Assembly (NCBI GenBank): GCA_030625905.1
Contig: DAOUQA010000035.1
Location: forward strand, 1-14,088
DNA length: 14,088 nt
Direction: 5' to 3'
Origin: Kiritimatiellales bacterium
GTDB taxonomy: Bacteria > Verrucomicrobiota > Kiritimatiellia > Kiritimatiellales > Pontiellaceae
Every line of letters starts with the position of its first letter. The stretch's first letter is position 1. The position numbers and the translations under genes were made by a program. The notes beneath the pieces were generated by a model that searched no databases, had not been told where the DNA came from, and was given only the letters and a program-made list of their open reading frames with translations. Positions 5,934 through 13,579 of the stretch are shown here, one piece after another.

Positions 5934-7312
5934 TTCCAGAGGGCCTAGGATCAGGACTTCGGATACCCCCGCACAGCGAAGAGGCCGAACGCGGGGTTCT
6001 GGGCTCCATCCTGCTCGACCCGGCCAGTGCAATTGATAAATGCCTCGCAAAGCGCCTCGGTAGCGATTCGTTCTACGATCGCCGCCATCAGGCGCTTTTT
6101 GAGCAAATGGTGGACATGAGCCAGGCCAATAGGCCCATGGATGCCATTACCATCGCCGAATGGCTCAAAGATCACAACGCCCTCGAAAAGGCGGGTGGAT
6201 ACGACTACCTCGTCCAGCTTCAGGACAGCACTTTGGTTCCCGCCCACGTCGAGTTCTATTGCGACATCGTTCAGGAAAAAAACCTCTACCGCCGCCTGAT
6301 CGAAACATCCGTCGGAACCATCGACGAGGCCTACAAGGGCGAACACGATGCGGCTACGCTGGTCGGCGATGCGCAGGCGGCGTTCTACGATCTGGGCACC
6401 CATGGCGAAAAAAAAGTTCCCGACTGGAAGGATTCGGTTCTGCAGGAATTCGAGGAGTTGAACAAAGATCCCAACGACGTCGATGTTGGCGTATCGACCG
6501 GCTACAACGGACTGAATGATCGTTTGCACGGCCTCTCCAAAACCGACATGGTCGTTCTGGCCGCCCGCCCGGCCATGGGCAAGACCTCGCTGGCCATGAA
6601 TATTGCCGAAAATGCCGCGCTGGGCAAGCTGGCCAAGGAGCCGGTGTCGGTGGGGATATTCAGTCTTGAAATGTCGCGGGAGCAGCTGGTGCGCCGCATG
6701 CTTTTTTCCAATGCCCGTGTTTCCTCCCAGGCGGTTCGCAACCGCATGACTACACAGGATCACCGCAAGCTGGCCGATGCGGTCGACCGGCTCCAGAAGG
6801 CCAGGATTGTCATCGACGATACGCCGGGGCTCGAAGCCGTGGAGCTGCGCTCGCGCGCGCGGCGCATGAAGGAGAAGCACGGGATCAAGCTGCTTGTGGT
6901 CGACTACCTCCAGCTCATGAACTACACCAAGTTTGCCAAGGATGGCCGCCAGCGTGAAACCATGGCTATCTCCGGTTCGATCAAGGCCATGGCCAAAGAG
7001 TTGGAGGTGCCGGTTATTGTAATTAGCCAGCTTAGCCGCGCGACGGAAGGGCGGGGTGACAATATCCCGAAACTTTCCGACCTGCGCGACTCCGGTGCGA
7101 TCGAGCAGGATGCCGACGTCGTGCTTTTGCTCTACCGCCCAAGCTACTACAAGCATGGCGACGACCGGGATTCCGACAATCTGGCCATAGTCGACGTGGC
7201 CAAGTACCGCCACGGCGAAACCGGCGAAGTACGGATGAGTTTTATCAAGGAATATACCCGTTTCGAAGACCGCGATCCGCGCGACGACGACCACGTTCCG
7301 ACCGATTACTGA
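5930..7312 (+). CDS. dnaB: Replicative DNA helicase DnaB
   Basis: This 460-residue hexameric helicase unwinds DNA at the replication fork and recruits primase. The N-terminal collar domain (about 12-115) begins with the conserved IPPHSEEAERGVLGSILLD. The RecA-like motor (about 190-450) has Walker A ARPAMGKTS (Lys218), FSLEMS with the catalytic Glu247, the Walker B region LLVVDYLQLM (Asp325), VISQLSRATEGRGDNIPKLS and SDLRDSGAIEQDADVVLLL with the arginine-finger region downstream. There is no intein. The start codon overlaps the rplI stop (ATGA), implying translational coupling. The rpsR-rplI-dnaB linkage is widely conserved. Confidence 0.97.
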   Translation: MIPEGLGSGLRIPPHSEEAERGVLGSILLDPASAIDKCLAKRLGSDSFYDRRHQALFEQMVDMSQANRPMDAITIAEWLKDHNALEKAGGYDYLVQLQDSTLVPAHVEFYCDIVQEKNLYRRLIETSVGTIDEAYKGEHDAATLVGDAQAAFYDLGTHGEKKVPDWKDSVLQEFEELNKDPNDVDVGVSTGYNGLNDRLHGLSKTDMVVLAARPAMGKTSLAMNIAENAALGKLAKEPVSVGIFSLEMSREQLVRRMLFSNARVSSQAVRNRMTTQDHRKLADAVDRLQKARIVIDDTPGLEAVELRSRARRMKEKHGIKLLVVDYLQLMNYTKFAKDGRQRETMAISGSIKAMAKELEVPVIVISQLSRATEGRGDNIPKLSDLRDSGAIEQDADVVLLLYRPSYYKHGDDRDSDNLAIVDVAKYRHGETGEVRMSFIKEYTRFEDRDPRDDDHVPTDY

Positions 7313-7335
7313 TTTCCAACTCGTGGAACCATTCA

Positions 7336-9624
7336 ATGGATAAAAAACTACTCATCCTGCTTGTGGCCTTCTCCGGTATTGCGGCCTCGGCCGAGATAAT
7401 CAAGGATATCCGCATCGTCAATCAGGCGGGTGAATCCTACGACATGGCTTCAGTCGCTGCCTTTACCTCGTTCAAGGTGGGTGAGCAGGTGTCCGACCAG
7501 GATCATATTGCTTCTTCGATCGGTGTGGATGTGAACCGCATGCGTGAGTCCGGCCGCTATTCATACGTCAATGCCCGGATGGATGTAGAGGCCGACGGCG
7601 TGGTTCTTGTCTACACCGTGGTGGCCAAGCACAAGCTCCGCCGCATTGAGATTTCCGGGGCCGAGAAGATGAAGAACAAAAAGGTGCGGAAGAAGTCGGA
7701 GCTGATCATCGGCCAGTTTGCCGATGATGTCGTTTTCGCGCAGGCCGCGACCAAGATCAGGGAGGCCTACCGCGACTTCTGGTACCCCGATGCAAAGGTC
7801 GAATGGACCACTCGGGCGGATGACCGGCTCGGTACGGTGGATGTCACCTTCCAGATCAAGGAGGGGCGAAAGCTGGGGATCAAGAAGATTGTTTTCGAAG
7901 GCAACGATCTCATCGAGGACAAGGTGCTGCGGAAGGTGATGCAGCAGAAACAAAAGTGGCTCCTTTCTTTCATTACCGGCGCAGGCAAGTACAAGCCTGA
8001 AAATGTGGACATGGATGTTTTCGCCATCAAGTCGTTCTACATGAACGAAGGGTTCCTGGATATCGTGGTATCCGATCCGGAGATCGATGATTCGAACCCG
8101 AAACAAGCCCGCTTGATTTTCACCATCAACGAGGGGCGGCGCTACCGGGTGGGAAAAATCGCGGTGTCCGGCATGGAAACCTTCGAAGAGCAGGAGCTGC
8201 GTCACGGTATTCGGTTGCAGCAGGGCGACATCGCCGCCTACCGGGATGCCGAGGCCGGCAGCGAGAGTATCCGTGCCTTCTACGGAAACCGGGGCTATAT
8301 CCGGACAAGTGTTCGTCCCGTTTTCGATGCTAACGCCGAAACCGGTACGGTGGATGTCCGCTACGAGGTTTCCGAGGGCTCCGTTGGCTACATCAACAAA
8401 GTGAATATCATGGGCAACGAGCGGACACAGGACAAGGTCATCCGCCGTGAGCTGGTCATCTATCCCGGCGATAAATACAACCGCAGTCGCGTCAAGACCT
8501 CTGAAAACCGCCTGCGCAACCTGAACTATTTCGAGATCGTTACCACCAACCCCGAGCCCACGGGCGAGGGCTCCAAGTATGACCTCAATGTACAGGTGAA
8601 GGAAAAGGCGACCGGGCAGTTTATGGCCGGGGTCGGTTTCTCCAGCGTTGAATCGTTGATGGGCTATGTCGAATTATCACAGGGGAACTTTAACTGGAAA
8701 ACCTGGCCCCCCATCGGCGCCGGCCAAAAGTTCAAGATCCGCGCCACGCTCGGCACGCAGCGCAACGACCTCGATATTTCCTTTGTCGAGCCATGGTTTT
8801 TCGATCGCAAACTTTCCTTCGGCATCGACCTCTACCACCGTGAGTCCCGTTATTTCTCCGATGCCTACGACCAGAAAAACGATGGAGCACGACTTTCGCT
8901 CGGGAAGCCGCTCTCACGCTTTACGCGCGGAACACTGGCCTACACCTTGGAGCAGTATGAGGTGTTCGATGTGCAGGATTCGGCATCGGATGCCATCAGG
9001 GCCGAAGAGGGGAAGCGCCTGAAGAGCGGGCTGGACTTTATATGGTCACGCGATACGCGCGATCGTTTCTTCAATCCAACCCGCGGCAACAAGACCACGA
9101 TCACCCCCTATTTTTCCGGAGGACCGCTCGGGGCCGAGACCGACATCTATGGCGCAAAGGTGCGTTCGGGTCAGTATTGGCCCCTTATCGGCAACATGGT
9201 TTTCAATGTCAGAGGTGAAATAGAGTCGGTGGATTCCTTCGGCGATAGCGAGTTTGTCCCGATTTTCGACCGGCTCTTCACTGGCGGATCCTATACCCTG
9301 CGCGGCTTTGAATTCCGCGATGTCGGCCCGAAGGATGCCACGGGCGAACCCATAGGCGGAAATAGCTCGGCCTACGCCACGGCGGAGCTGACCTATCCGA
9401 TCTGGACCAAGATCCGCGGCGCGGTCTTCTACGACTGGGGGTTTGTGAATATCGACCCGTTGGACTTCAATACATCCAGCTACAACGACAACTGGGGCAT
9501 CGGTATCCGGCTCGACCTGCCTGGTTTCCCATTGCACCTCGACTATGCTTGGCCAATCACCTACGACGAAGTATGGAACGACGGCAAGGGGCGCTTTAAC
9601 TTCCTCATCGGGAATACCTTTTAA
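7336..9624 (+). CDS. bamA: Outer-membrane protein assembly factor BamA (Omp85 family)
   Basis: This 762-residue protein inserts and folds beta-barrel proteins in the outer membrane. A signal peptide (about 1-19, cleavage after AASA) is followed by five POTRA domains with typical starts near residues 20, 98 (LRRIEISGAEKM), 179 (GIKKIVFEGND), 270 (YRVGKIAVSGMET) and 350 (GYINKVNIMGNERTQDKVI). The C-terminal barrel covers about 426-762, with the Omp85 lid motif LRGFEFRDVGP near 655 and a terminal phenylalanine in FNFLIGNTF, the outer-membrane signature. It starts 23 bases after dnaB and is the last gene of the operon here. In many bacteria skp/lpx genes follow bamA; here an insertion sequence begins within about 20 bases of its stop. 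Confidence 0.96.
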   Translation: MDKKLLILLVAFSGIAASAEIIKDIRIVNQAGESYDMASVAAFTSFKVGEQVSDQDHIASSIGVDVNRMRESGRYSYVNARMDVEADGVVLVYTVVAKHKLRRIEISGAEKMKNKKVRKKSELIIGQFADDVVFAQAATKIREAYRDFWYPDAKVEWTTRADDRLGTVDVTFQIKEGRKLGIKKIVFEGNDLIEDKVLRKVMQQKQKWLLSFITGAGKYKPENVDMDVFAIKSFYMNEGFLDIVVSDPEIDDSNPKQARLIFTINEGRRYRVGKIAVSGMETFEEQELRHGIRLQQGDIAAYRDAEAGSESIRAFYGNRGYIRTSVRPVFDANAETGTVDVRYEVSEGSVGYINKVNIMGNERTQDKVIRRELVIYPGDKYNRSRVKTSENRLRNLNYFEIVTTNPEPTGEGSKYDLNVQVKEKATGQFMAGVGFSSVESLMGYVELSQGNFNWKTWPPIGAGQKFKIRATLGTQRNDLDISFVEPWFFDRKLSFGIDLYHRESRYFSDAYDQKNDGARLSLGKPLSRFTRGTLAYTLEQYEVFDVQDSASDAIRAEEGKRLKSGLDFIWSRDTRDRFFNPTRGNKTTITPYFSGGPLGAETDIYGAKVRSGQYWPLIGNMVFNVRGEIESVDSFGDSEFVPIFDRLFTGGSYTLRGFEFRDVGPKDATGEPIGGNSSAYATAELTYPIWTKIRGAVFYDWGFVNIDPLDFNTSSYNDNWGIGIRLDLPGFPLHLDYAWPITYDEVWNDGKGRFNFLIGNTF

Positions 9625-9644
9625 GAGGCTTTGGAGCAACAGTG

Positions 9645-10571
9645 TTAAACAGCAACAGAAAAACCCGGATTTTTCACGGCGGAGTTGGCGGCGATGAGCA
9701 GCTTTCTCATGACCGCTGTGAGCGCGACCATCTTGGGGCGGTGGTTTTCCTCCACCAGGCGTCGGTAGAACTCGCGCATAACGGGGTTGTATGTCGTGGC
9801 ACTCATGGCGGCCATGTACAGGCATGCACGCAACCTTCTGCGTCCACCGCAAATATGTCTCCTGCCGGATTTGCCTCCGCTGTCCCGGTTGAAAGGAGCC
9901 AGCCCGGCCAGCGATGCGATCTCCCTGCGCGAGAGTGTGCCGATCTCCGGGAGGTGGGCGAGCAGTGTTGCTGCGCTCACGGCTCCCAGGCCTTTGATGG
10001 ACTGGATGCGCCTGGCCTTTTCCTTCAATGCACTGTCTTTGGCGATCACCTCGGCGATCTTGGCCTCGAGCTTTTCGAGCTGTTTCTCAAGCCATTTGAG
10101 GTGTTGCTGGATCAGCCTGCGCAGCCCGGGTTCGTCAGCGGTTCCCAGGCGGTTGGATTCGGCCGTGTGCATGTCGTTGAGCTGCTGCCTGCGGTCGACG
10201 AGGGCGGTGAGCCTGCGCTGCGTCCCGGACGGCTTCTCGGACGGCTTGGGAGAGGTGTGGCACGCAAAGTCGTGGATCATCCGAGCGTCGATCGGATCGG
10301 TCTTGGCGATCTGCCCCATGCCCAGCGCAAAGTGCCGGACACGCGACGGGTTCACAATGCTCGCGGTGCCGTCGGCGGCCATCACCATCCATGCGGCCAT
10401 GCGCTCGTAGCCGCCCGTGGATTCAAACACATAATGGGCATTGCCCGCCCAGGCCATGAGCGTCACAACGCCGTCGCAGGTGTTGTCAAACTGACGTATG
10501 CTCTTTCCGTTAAAGGCATCCAGATGCTTCTTGGAAACATCGACGCCGCAGTATACTTTTTTCATGTTCAT
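9645..10571 (-). CDS. IS110-family transposase (DEDD recombinase)
   Basis: This 308-residue, apparently intact recombinase cuts and joins DNA under guidance of the element's bridge RNA. The N-terminal RuvC-like DEDD domain has Asp11 in YCGVDVSKKHLDAF, Glu50 in YVFESTGGYE, and Asp92/Asp95 in AKTDPIDARMI. A coiled-coil stretch (about 150-190) is rich in Lys, Glu and Leu. The C-terminal Tnp domain has IKGLGAVSAATLLAHLPEIG, LAGLAPFNRDSGGKSGRR with the nucleophilic serine (Ser231), and YMAAMSATTYNP. AGGAG lies 5 bases upstream of the first ATG (10571). It ends tail-to-tail with bamA, so read-through from the bamA operon would be antisense to it. Confidence 0.95.
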   Translation of the reverse strand: MNMKKVYCGVDVSKKHLDAFNGKSIRQFDNTCDGVVTLMAWAGNAHYVFESTGGYERMAAWMVMAADGTASIVNPSRVRHFALGMGQIAKTDPIDARMIHDFACHTSPKPSEKPSGTQRRLTALVDRRQQLNDMHTAESNRLGTADEPGLRRLIQQHLKWLEKQLEKLEAKIAEVIAKDSALKEKARRIQSIKGLGAVSAATLLAHLPEIGTLSRREIASLAGLAPFNRDSGGKSGRRHICGGRRRLRACLYMAAMSATTYNPVMREFYRRLVEENHRPKMVALTAVMRKLLIAANSAVKNPGFSVAV

Positions 10572-10770
10572 ATTTGCTCCTACTTGTTAATGCGAGCTCG
10601 CTCGTACGGCTCATGCAACAGTTCGAGTTCAATATGGCAACCATCCGGCGGATCCGGGCTCCAGAACGTTCTGCCCTCCAGGGCGAACCAGTGCGGTACG
10701 ATCCCGCCGGACGGGAACCTCCCCCAGCTGGCCAGCCGGGGGAGGCACTCCTCTACGAGGATTGCACAAC
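10572..10770 (-). ncRNA. Candidate bridge RNA / structured leader of the IS110 element
   Basis: The stretch upstream of the transposase is dense in strong hairpins. CCTCCCCC (10718-10725) pairs with GGGGGAGG (10738-10745), and the loop contains the palindrome GCTGGCCAGC. TCCCG (10702-10706) pairs with CGGGA (10712-10716). Further small stems are seen (the GCCCT/AGGGC type near 10675, and CCTC/GAGG near 10752). IS110-group elements are known to encode a bispecific guide RNA with target- and donor-binding loops in this position. Assignment of the two loops was not possible by eye, so the ncRNA call is inferred from position plus visible structure. Confidence 0.55.
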
Positions 10771-10779
10771 TCCTTTCAC

Positions 10780-10841
10780 GGGAAAAAGCATTTCTCCGAC
10801 GGGTAAAGCGCCCATTCTCGAAATGCTTTTTCCCTACCCGT
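10780..10841. repeat. Interleaved inverted repeats with pseudoknot topology
   Basis: GGGAAAAAGCATTTC (10780-10794) is matched perfectly by GAAATGCTTTTTCCC (10820-10834), a 15-bp stem with a 25-base loop. Inside the loop, ACGGGTA (10799-10805) is perfectly complementary to TACCCGT (10835-10841), which begins directly after the first stem. The order A-B-A'-B' is that of an H-type pseudoknot if transcribed from either strand. It lies just outside the presumed IS110 leader. It could be the outer edge of the element, the palindromic target the element chose, or an independent repeat. Confidence 0.7.
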
Positions 10842-10990
10842 ATTGAGTTGATTGGAAAAACATACAAGTGCGGTGGCCCACTTCGCGAAGCGAATGATAA
10901 TTTACGAATGTAAATAATGAACGAAGTGAATGTTTCACCCGGGTGACACCGTTTTTGCACACGTTCCGTTCCTCCGCACTCTAGAATTTC
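10842..10990. other. Non-coding spacer with several short palindromes
   Basis: There is no gene here. The spacer contains the perfect palindromes CTTCGCGAAG (10881-10890) and TCACCCGGGTGA (10935-10946) and the hairpin ATTTAC-GAAT-GTAAAT (10900-10915). The 12-bp palindrome is followed on the plus strand by CACCGTTTTT, so it could work as a weak terminator for plus-strand transcripts. The composition (AT-rich middle between GC-rich palindromes) differs from the neighbouring genes and looks like stacked small repeats. Confidence 0.5.
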
Positions 10991-11437
10991 TCACCCCACC
11001 GCCACCTTCACCACCACCTTGTGGATCGGGCCGTCTCCAATTAGCGGAAGATGCGCATCGGTGGGGAGGAACACGGCGAATGAACCTGGTGGTACGCACA
11101 CAATGCTTTCTGCGGCACCCTTGAAGAATTCCAAATCCTTCTCTGCATCGTATTCGGTCGAATTGAGCAACCCTTCGCGTGGGGCCCATCCCATCGATTC
11201 ATCGCCGCTGATCACATATTGGATATCGAGATGTTTCCGGTGGCCTTCCAGTTGTGCATCGGAAACACTACGACCGTTTTCGTGAGCGATGGTTGCATAG
11301 ACCCGGCTCCCGAGGATTTCATGTTTCCCATCGGGTAGCTCCGCCAGCCCCGGCTGGTCGAGAAAGCCAAAGGCCTCCGAAATCCCCATCTTCAGTCCTG
11401 CATACTTCGCTGCATTCTCCAGGGTGTCCAGTATCAT
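10991..11437 (-). CDS. YhcH/YjgK/YiaL (EbgC/NanQ-like) family protein
   Basis: This 148-residue cupin-like protein belongs to the family that includes EbgC (evolved beta-galactosidase beta subunit) and NanQ/YhcH (N-acetylneuraminate anomerase). The family signature is clear: an N-terminal MILDTLENAAKYAGL, the metal-binding-type segment LEGHRKHLDIQYVISGDESM, then FAVFLPTDAHLPLIGDG and the final strand HKVVVKVAV. Length matches the family (about 150). The start ATG at 11437 follows a good GGAGGAGA. It probably acts on a free sugar (anomerisation or binding), but nothing nearby identifies the substrate: its neighbours are ligA and an insertion sequence, not a sugar operon. Confidence 0.9.
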   Translation of the reverse strand: MILDTLENAAKYAGLKMGISEAFGFLDQPGLAELPDGKHEILGSRVYATIAHENGRSVSDAQLEGHRKHLDIQYVISGDESMGWAPREGLLNSTEYDAEKDLEFFKGAAESIVCVPPGSFAVFLPTDAHLPLIGDGPIHKVVVKVAVG

Positions 11438-11457
11438 CCCTCTCCTCCGGTTGAGTG

Positions 11458-11529
11458 AACCACGGAATACACCAAAAACACTGAAAAAGTTGCTACTCGG
11501 CCTCCGTGTATTCGGTGTATTCCGTGGTT
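11458..11529. repeat. Inverted repeat with 16-bp perfect arms, overlapping the ligA stop
   Basis: AACCACGGAATACACC (11458-11473) is the exact reverse complement of GGTGTATTCCGTGGTT (11514-11529), separated by 40 bases that contain a further partial copy (TCCGTGTATTC). The ligA stop codon (11528-11530 on the plus strand, TTA) lies across the end of the right arm. The CACGGAATACAC motif resembles dispersed intergenic repeats seen in many environmental genomes. As RNA it could protect or terminate the ligA message, but it is not followed by a clear U-run. Confidence 0.8.
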
Positions 11530-13579
11530 AAAAAATGAATCCCATCTGCCCGGCCTGTTGGTCTTTCCGTTTCTCATCCGAGCCGAGCAGGGCGATGAAC
11601 TGCTCCTCGTTCAGAATCGTTACGCCCAGCGCCTCGGCCTTCGCCAGCTTCGAGCCCGCGCTATCGCCCGCCACCAGATAGCTGGTGTTTTTCGATACGC
11701 TCGAACTTGTCTTCCCTCCGCGCGCGCGGATCTTGTCGCCGCCTTCCTCGCGCGTCATCGTTTCGAGCGAGCCGGTCAGCACAAAGGTCAACCCTTCCAA
11801 CTCATTGTTCCCGCCGGCCTCCGCCTGCTCGAAGTTAACGCCTGCCGCGCGTAGCTGGTCGATCACGGTGCGGGTTTCCATGGATTGGAAATATTCAACG
11901 ACCGATTTCCCGACGATTGGGCCGATGTCTCGAATGGTTTCCAGTCGTTGGACATCGACTTCCATCAGCGCATCGATGTTCTTGAATTCGTTGGCGAGAA
12001 TCATGGCCGCGCCTTTGCCGACGTGCCGGATACCCAGCCCGAACAGCACCTTCTCGAAGGGGCGCTGCTTGCTCTCCTCGATGCCCTTGATGAGATTGTC
12101 GGCCGACTTTTCTCCCATGCGTTCCAATCCAAGAACCTCGGCGTTCTTCAGGGCGTAGAGCTCCGCCGGGGTCTTGACCAGCCCGCTGTCGACCAACTGT
12201 TCGACCAGCGATTCGCCCAGCCCGTTGATATCCATTGCCCCGCGAGAGGCATAGTGGGCAATCCAGTTTTTTACCTGTGCCGGACATTGGAGGTTGGTGC
12301 AGCGCAGGGCAACTTCGCCCTCACGTTTCTCCACCTCGCCGTCGCAGACGGGGCAGACGGAGGGCATGGTGAAGTCTGTTTCCGAGCCGGTGCGTTTTTC
12401 GGTGACTACCTTCACGATGGCAGGAATAATTTCTCCGGCCTTTTCGATAACAACGCGGTCACCGACCTTGATCCCCTTGCGGCGGATCTCGTCTTCGTTG
12501 TGCAGTGTGGCGCGCTTCACTGTCGTTCCCGCGAGTTGCACAGGTTCGAGTTCGGCGACGGGGGTTAGCACGCCGGTGCGCCCCACTTGGATCGAAATGG
12601 AATGCAGGATGGTTTCGGCCTGCTCCGGTTCGTATTTATAGGCCACCGCCCAGCGCGGGCTTTTGGCCGTGCTGCCGAGCGGTTCGTAAAGCCGCCGCTC
12701 GTTCACTTTGATCACGCCGCCATCCATTTCGAAGGGGAATTCGTGGCGCATGTTTTCAAGGGTGTCGAGTTGATCGAGGATTTCCTCGATGGTGCTGGAA
12801 AGCCAGTAGTTTGGCGTAATGCGCAATCCGTAGTCCTTGAGTGTCTGGAGCATTTGCTCGTGGGTTTCAAAGACGATGCCGTCGAGCTGGCCGGTGGCGT
12901 AGAAGATGGCATCGAGCGGGCGCTTGGCAACCTCTCGCGGGTCGAGTAGCTTGAGTGAGCCCGCGCACGCATTGCGTGGATTAGCGAAGGGTTCCTTCCC
13001 GGCCTCCTGCCGCCTTTCGTTCAGTTTGGAGAATCCGGCGGTGTCCATGTAGATTTCGCCGCGCACCTCCAGTACGGTGGGCGGAATCATGTCGGAGAGC
13101 CGCAATGGAATGGATTGGATCGTCCGAATGTTGGAGGTTACGTCGTCCCCGGTAGTACCGTCGCCACGCGTTACGGCGCGCACCAGCTCGCCGTTTTCAT
13201 AGCGCAGGGAAATCGCCACGCCGTCGATTTTTGGTTCCAGGATATAGTCGAACGTTTCCTCCGGAATCAGTTTGCGGATGCGGCGGTCGAACTCTCCCAG
13301 CTCTTCCTTCGAGTAGGTGTTCGAGAGGCTCATCATCGGAACGGTATGTTTTACACTCTCGAAGTGGTCGAGCGGTGCGCCGCCGACGCGCTGGGTGGGG
13401 GAAGTGGCACTTCCAAACTCTGGAAACTCCTGTTCGAGTCCTTCTAGGGACTGGAGAAGTTGGTCATACTCACGGTCGGTGATTTCGGGAGCGGCGTCAA
13501 TGTAGTAGAGCCGGTTGTGCCGCTCGATCTCAGCCCGTAGCTCATCGATCCGTTGCCTAGCTTTCACTTTATCGCTCAT
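11528..13579 (-). CDS. ligA: NAD-dependent DNA ligase LigA
   Basis: This 683-residue enzyme seals nicks in DNA during replication and repair using NAD+. Domain order is complete. Domain Ia (about 1-65) has HNRLYYIDAAPEITDREYD. The adenylation domain has Lys117 in LEPKIDGVAISLRYENG and RGDGTTGDDVT. An OB fold follows with VEIK-type residues (GDRVVIEKAGEIIP). The Cys4 zinc finger is at about 407-432 (CPVC, then RCTNLQCPAQ). The HhH region includes GLGIRHVGKGAA, and the BRCT domain lies at about 593-670 (LEGLTFVLTGSLETMTREEG). The ATG at 13579 gives MSDKVKARQRIDELRAEIE. An upstream in-frame TTG at 13615 would add 12 atypical residues. The ribosome-binding site is weak. It points the same way as the YhcH-like gene. 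Confidence 0.97.
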   Translation of the reverse strand: MSDKVKARQRIDELRAEIERHNRLYYIDAAPEITDREYDQLLQSLEGLEQEFPEFGSATSPTQRVGGAPLDHFESVKHTVPMMSLSNTYSKEELGEFDRRIRKLIPEETFDYILEPKIDGVAISLRYENGELVRAVTRGDGTTGDDVTSNIRTIQSIPLRLSDMIPPTVLEVRGEIYMDTAGFSKLNERRQEAGKEPFANPRNACAGSLKLLDPREVAKRPLDAIFYATGQLDGIVFETHEQMLQTLKDYGLRITPNYWLSSTIEEILDQLDTLENMRHEFPFEMDGGVIKVNERRLYEPLGSTAKSPRWAVAYKYEPEQAETILHSISIQVGRTGVLTPVAELEPVQLAGTTVKRATLHNEDEIRRKGIKVGDRVVIEKAGEIIPAIVKVVTEKRTGSETDFTMPSVCPVCDGEVEKREGEVALRCTNLQCPAQVKNWIAHYASRGAMDINGLGESLVEQLVDSGLVKTPAELYALKNAEVLGLERMGEKSADNLIKGIEESKQRPFEKVLFGLGIRHVGKGAAMILANEFKNIDALMEVDVQRLETIRDIGPIVGKSVVEYFQSMETRTVIDQLRAAGVNFEQAEAGGNNELEGLTFVLTGSLETMTREEGGDKIRARGGKTSSSVSKNTSYLVAGDSAGSKLAKAEALGVTILNEEQFIALLGSDEKRKDQQAGQMGFIF

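Larger units (their letters stand above)
9625..10779 (-). mobile_element. IS110-family insertion sequence (boundaries approximate)
   Basis: The element consists of a complete transposase on the minus strand, a very short 3' side (no more than 20 bases between its stop and the bamA stop) and a structured 5' non-coding region of about 200 bases. A long non-coding segment upstream of the transposase is the arrangement of the IS110 group; the IS1111 group carries it downstream. IS110 elements have no terminal inverted repeats and recombine at a short core, so the exact ends cannot be fixed without an empty site. The transposase is intact, so the element may be recent or active. Confidence 0.75.

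Noticed and set aside
5930..7312. Possible intein in DnaB, a common insertion site
   Set aside because: The length is normal (460 aa), and the Walker A and downstream motifs are contiguous.
5951..7336. Long minus-strand open frame opposite dnaB
   Set aside because: It is an antisense shadow in GC-rich coding DNA; dnaB on the plus strand is complete and has every helicase motif.
9642..10913. Long plus-strand open frame of over 400 codons
   Set aside because: It lies antisense to the IS110 transposase, which has all family motifs; the plus-strand translation is Arg/Ser/Cys-rich with no recognisable domain.
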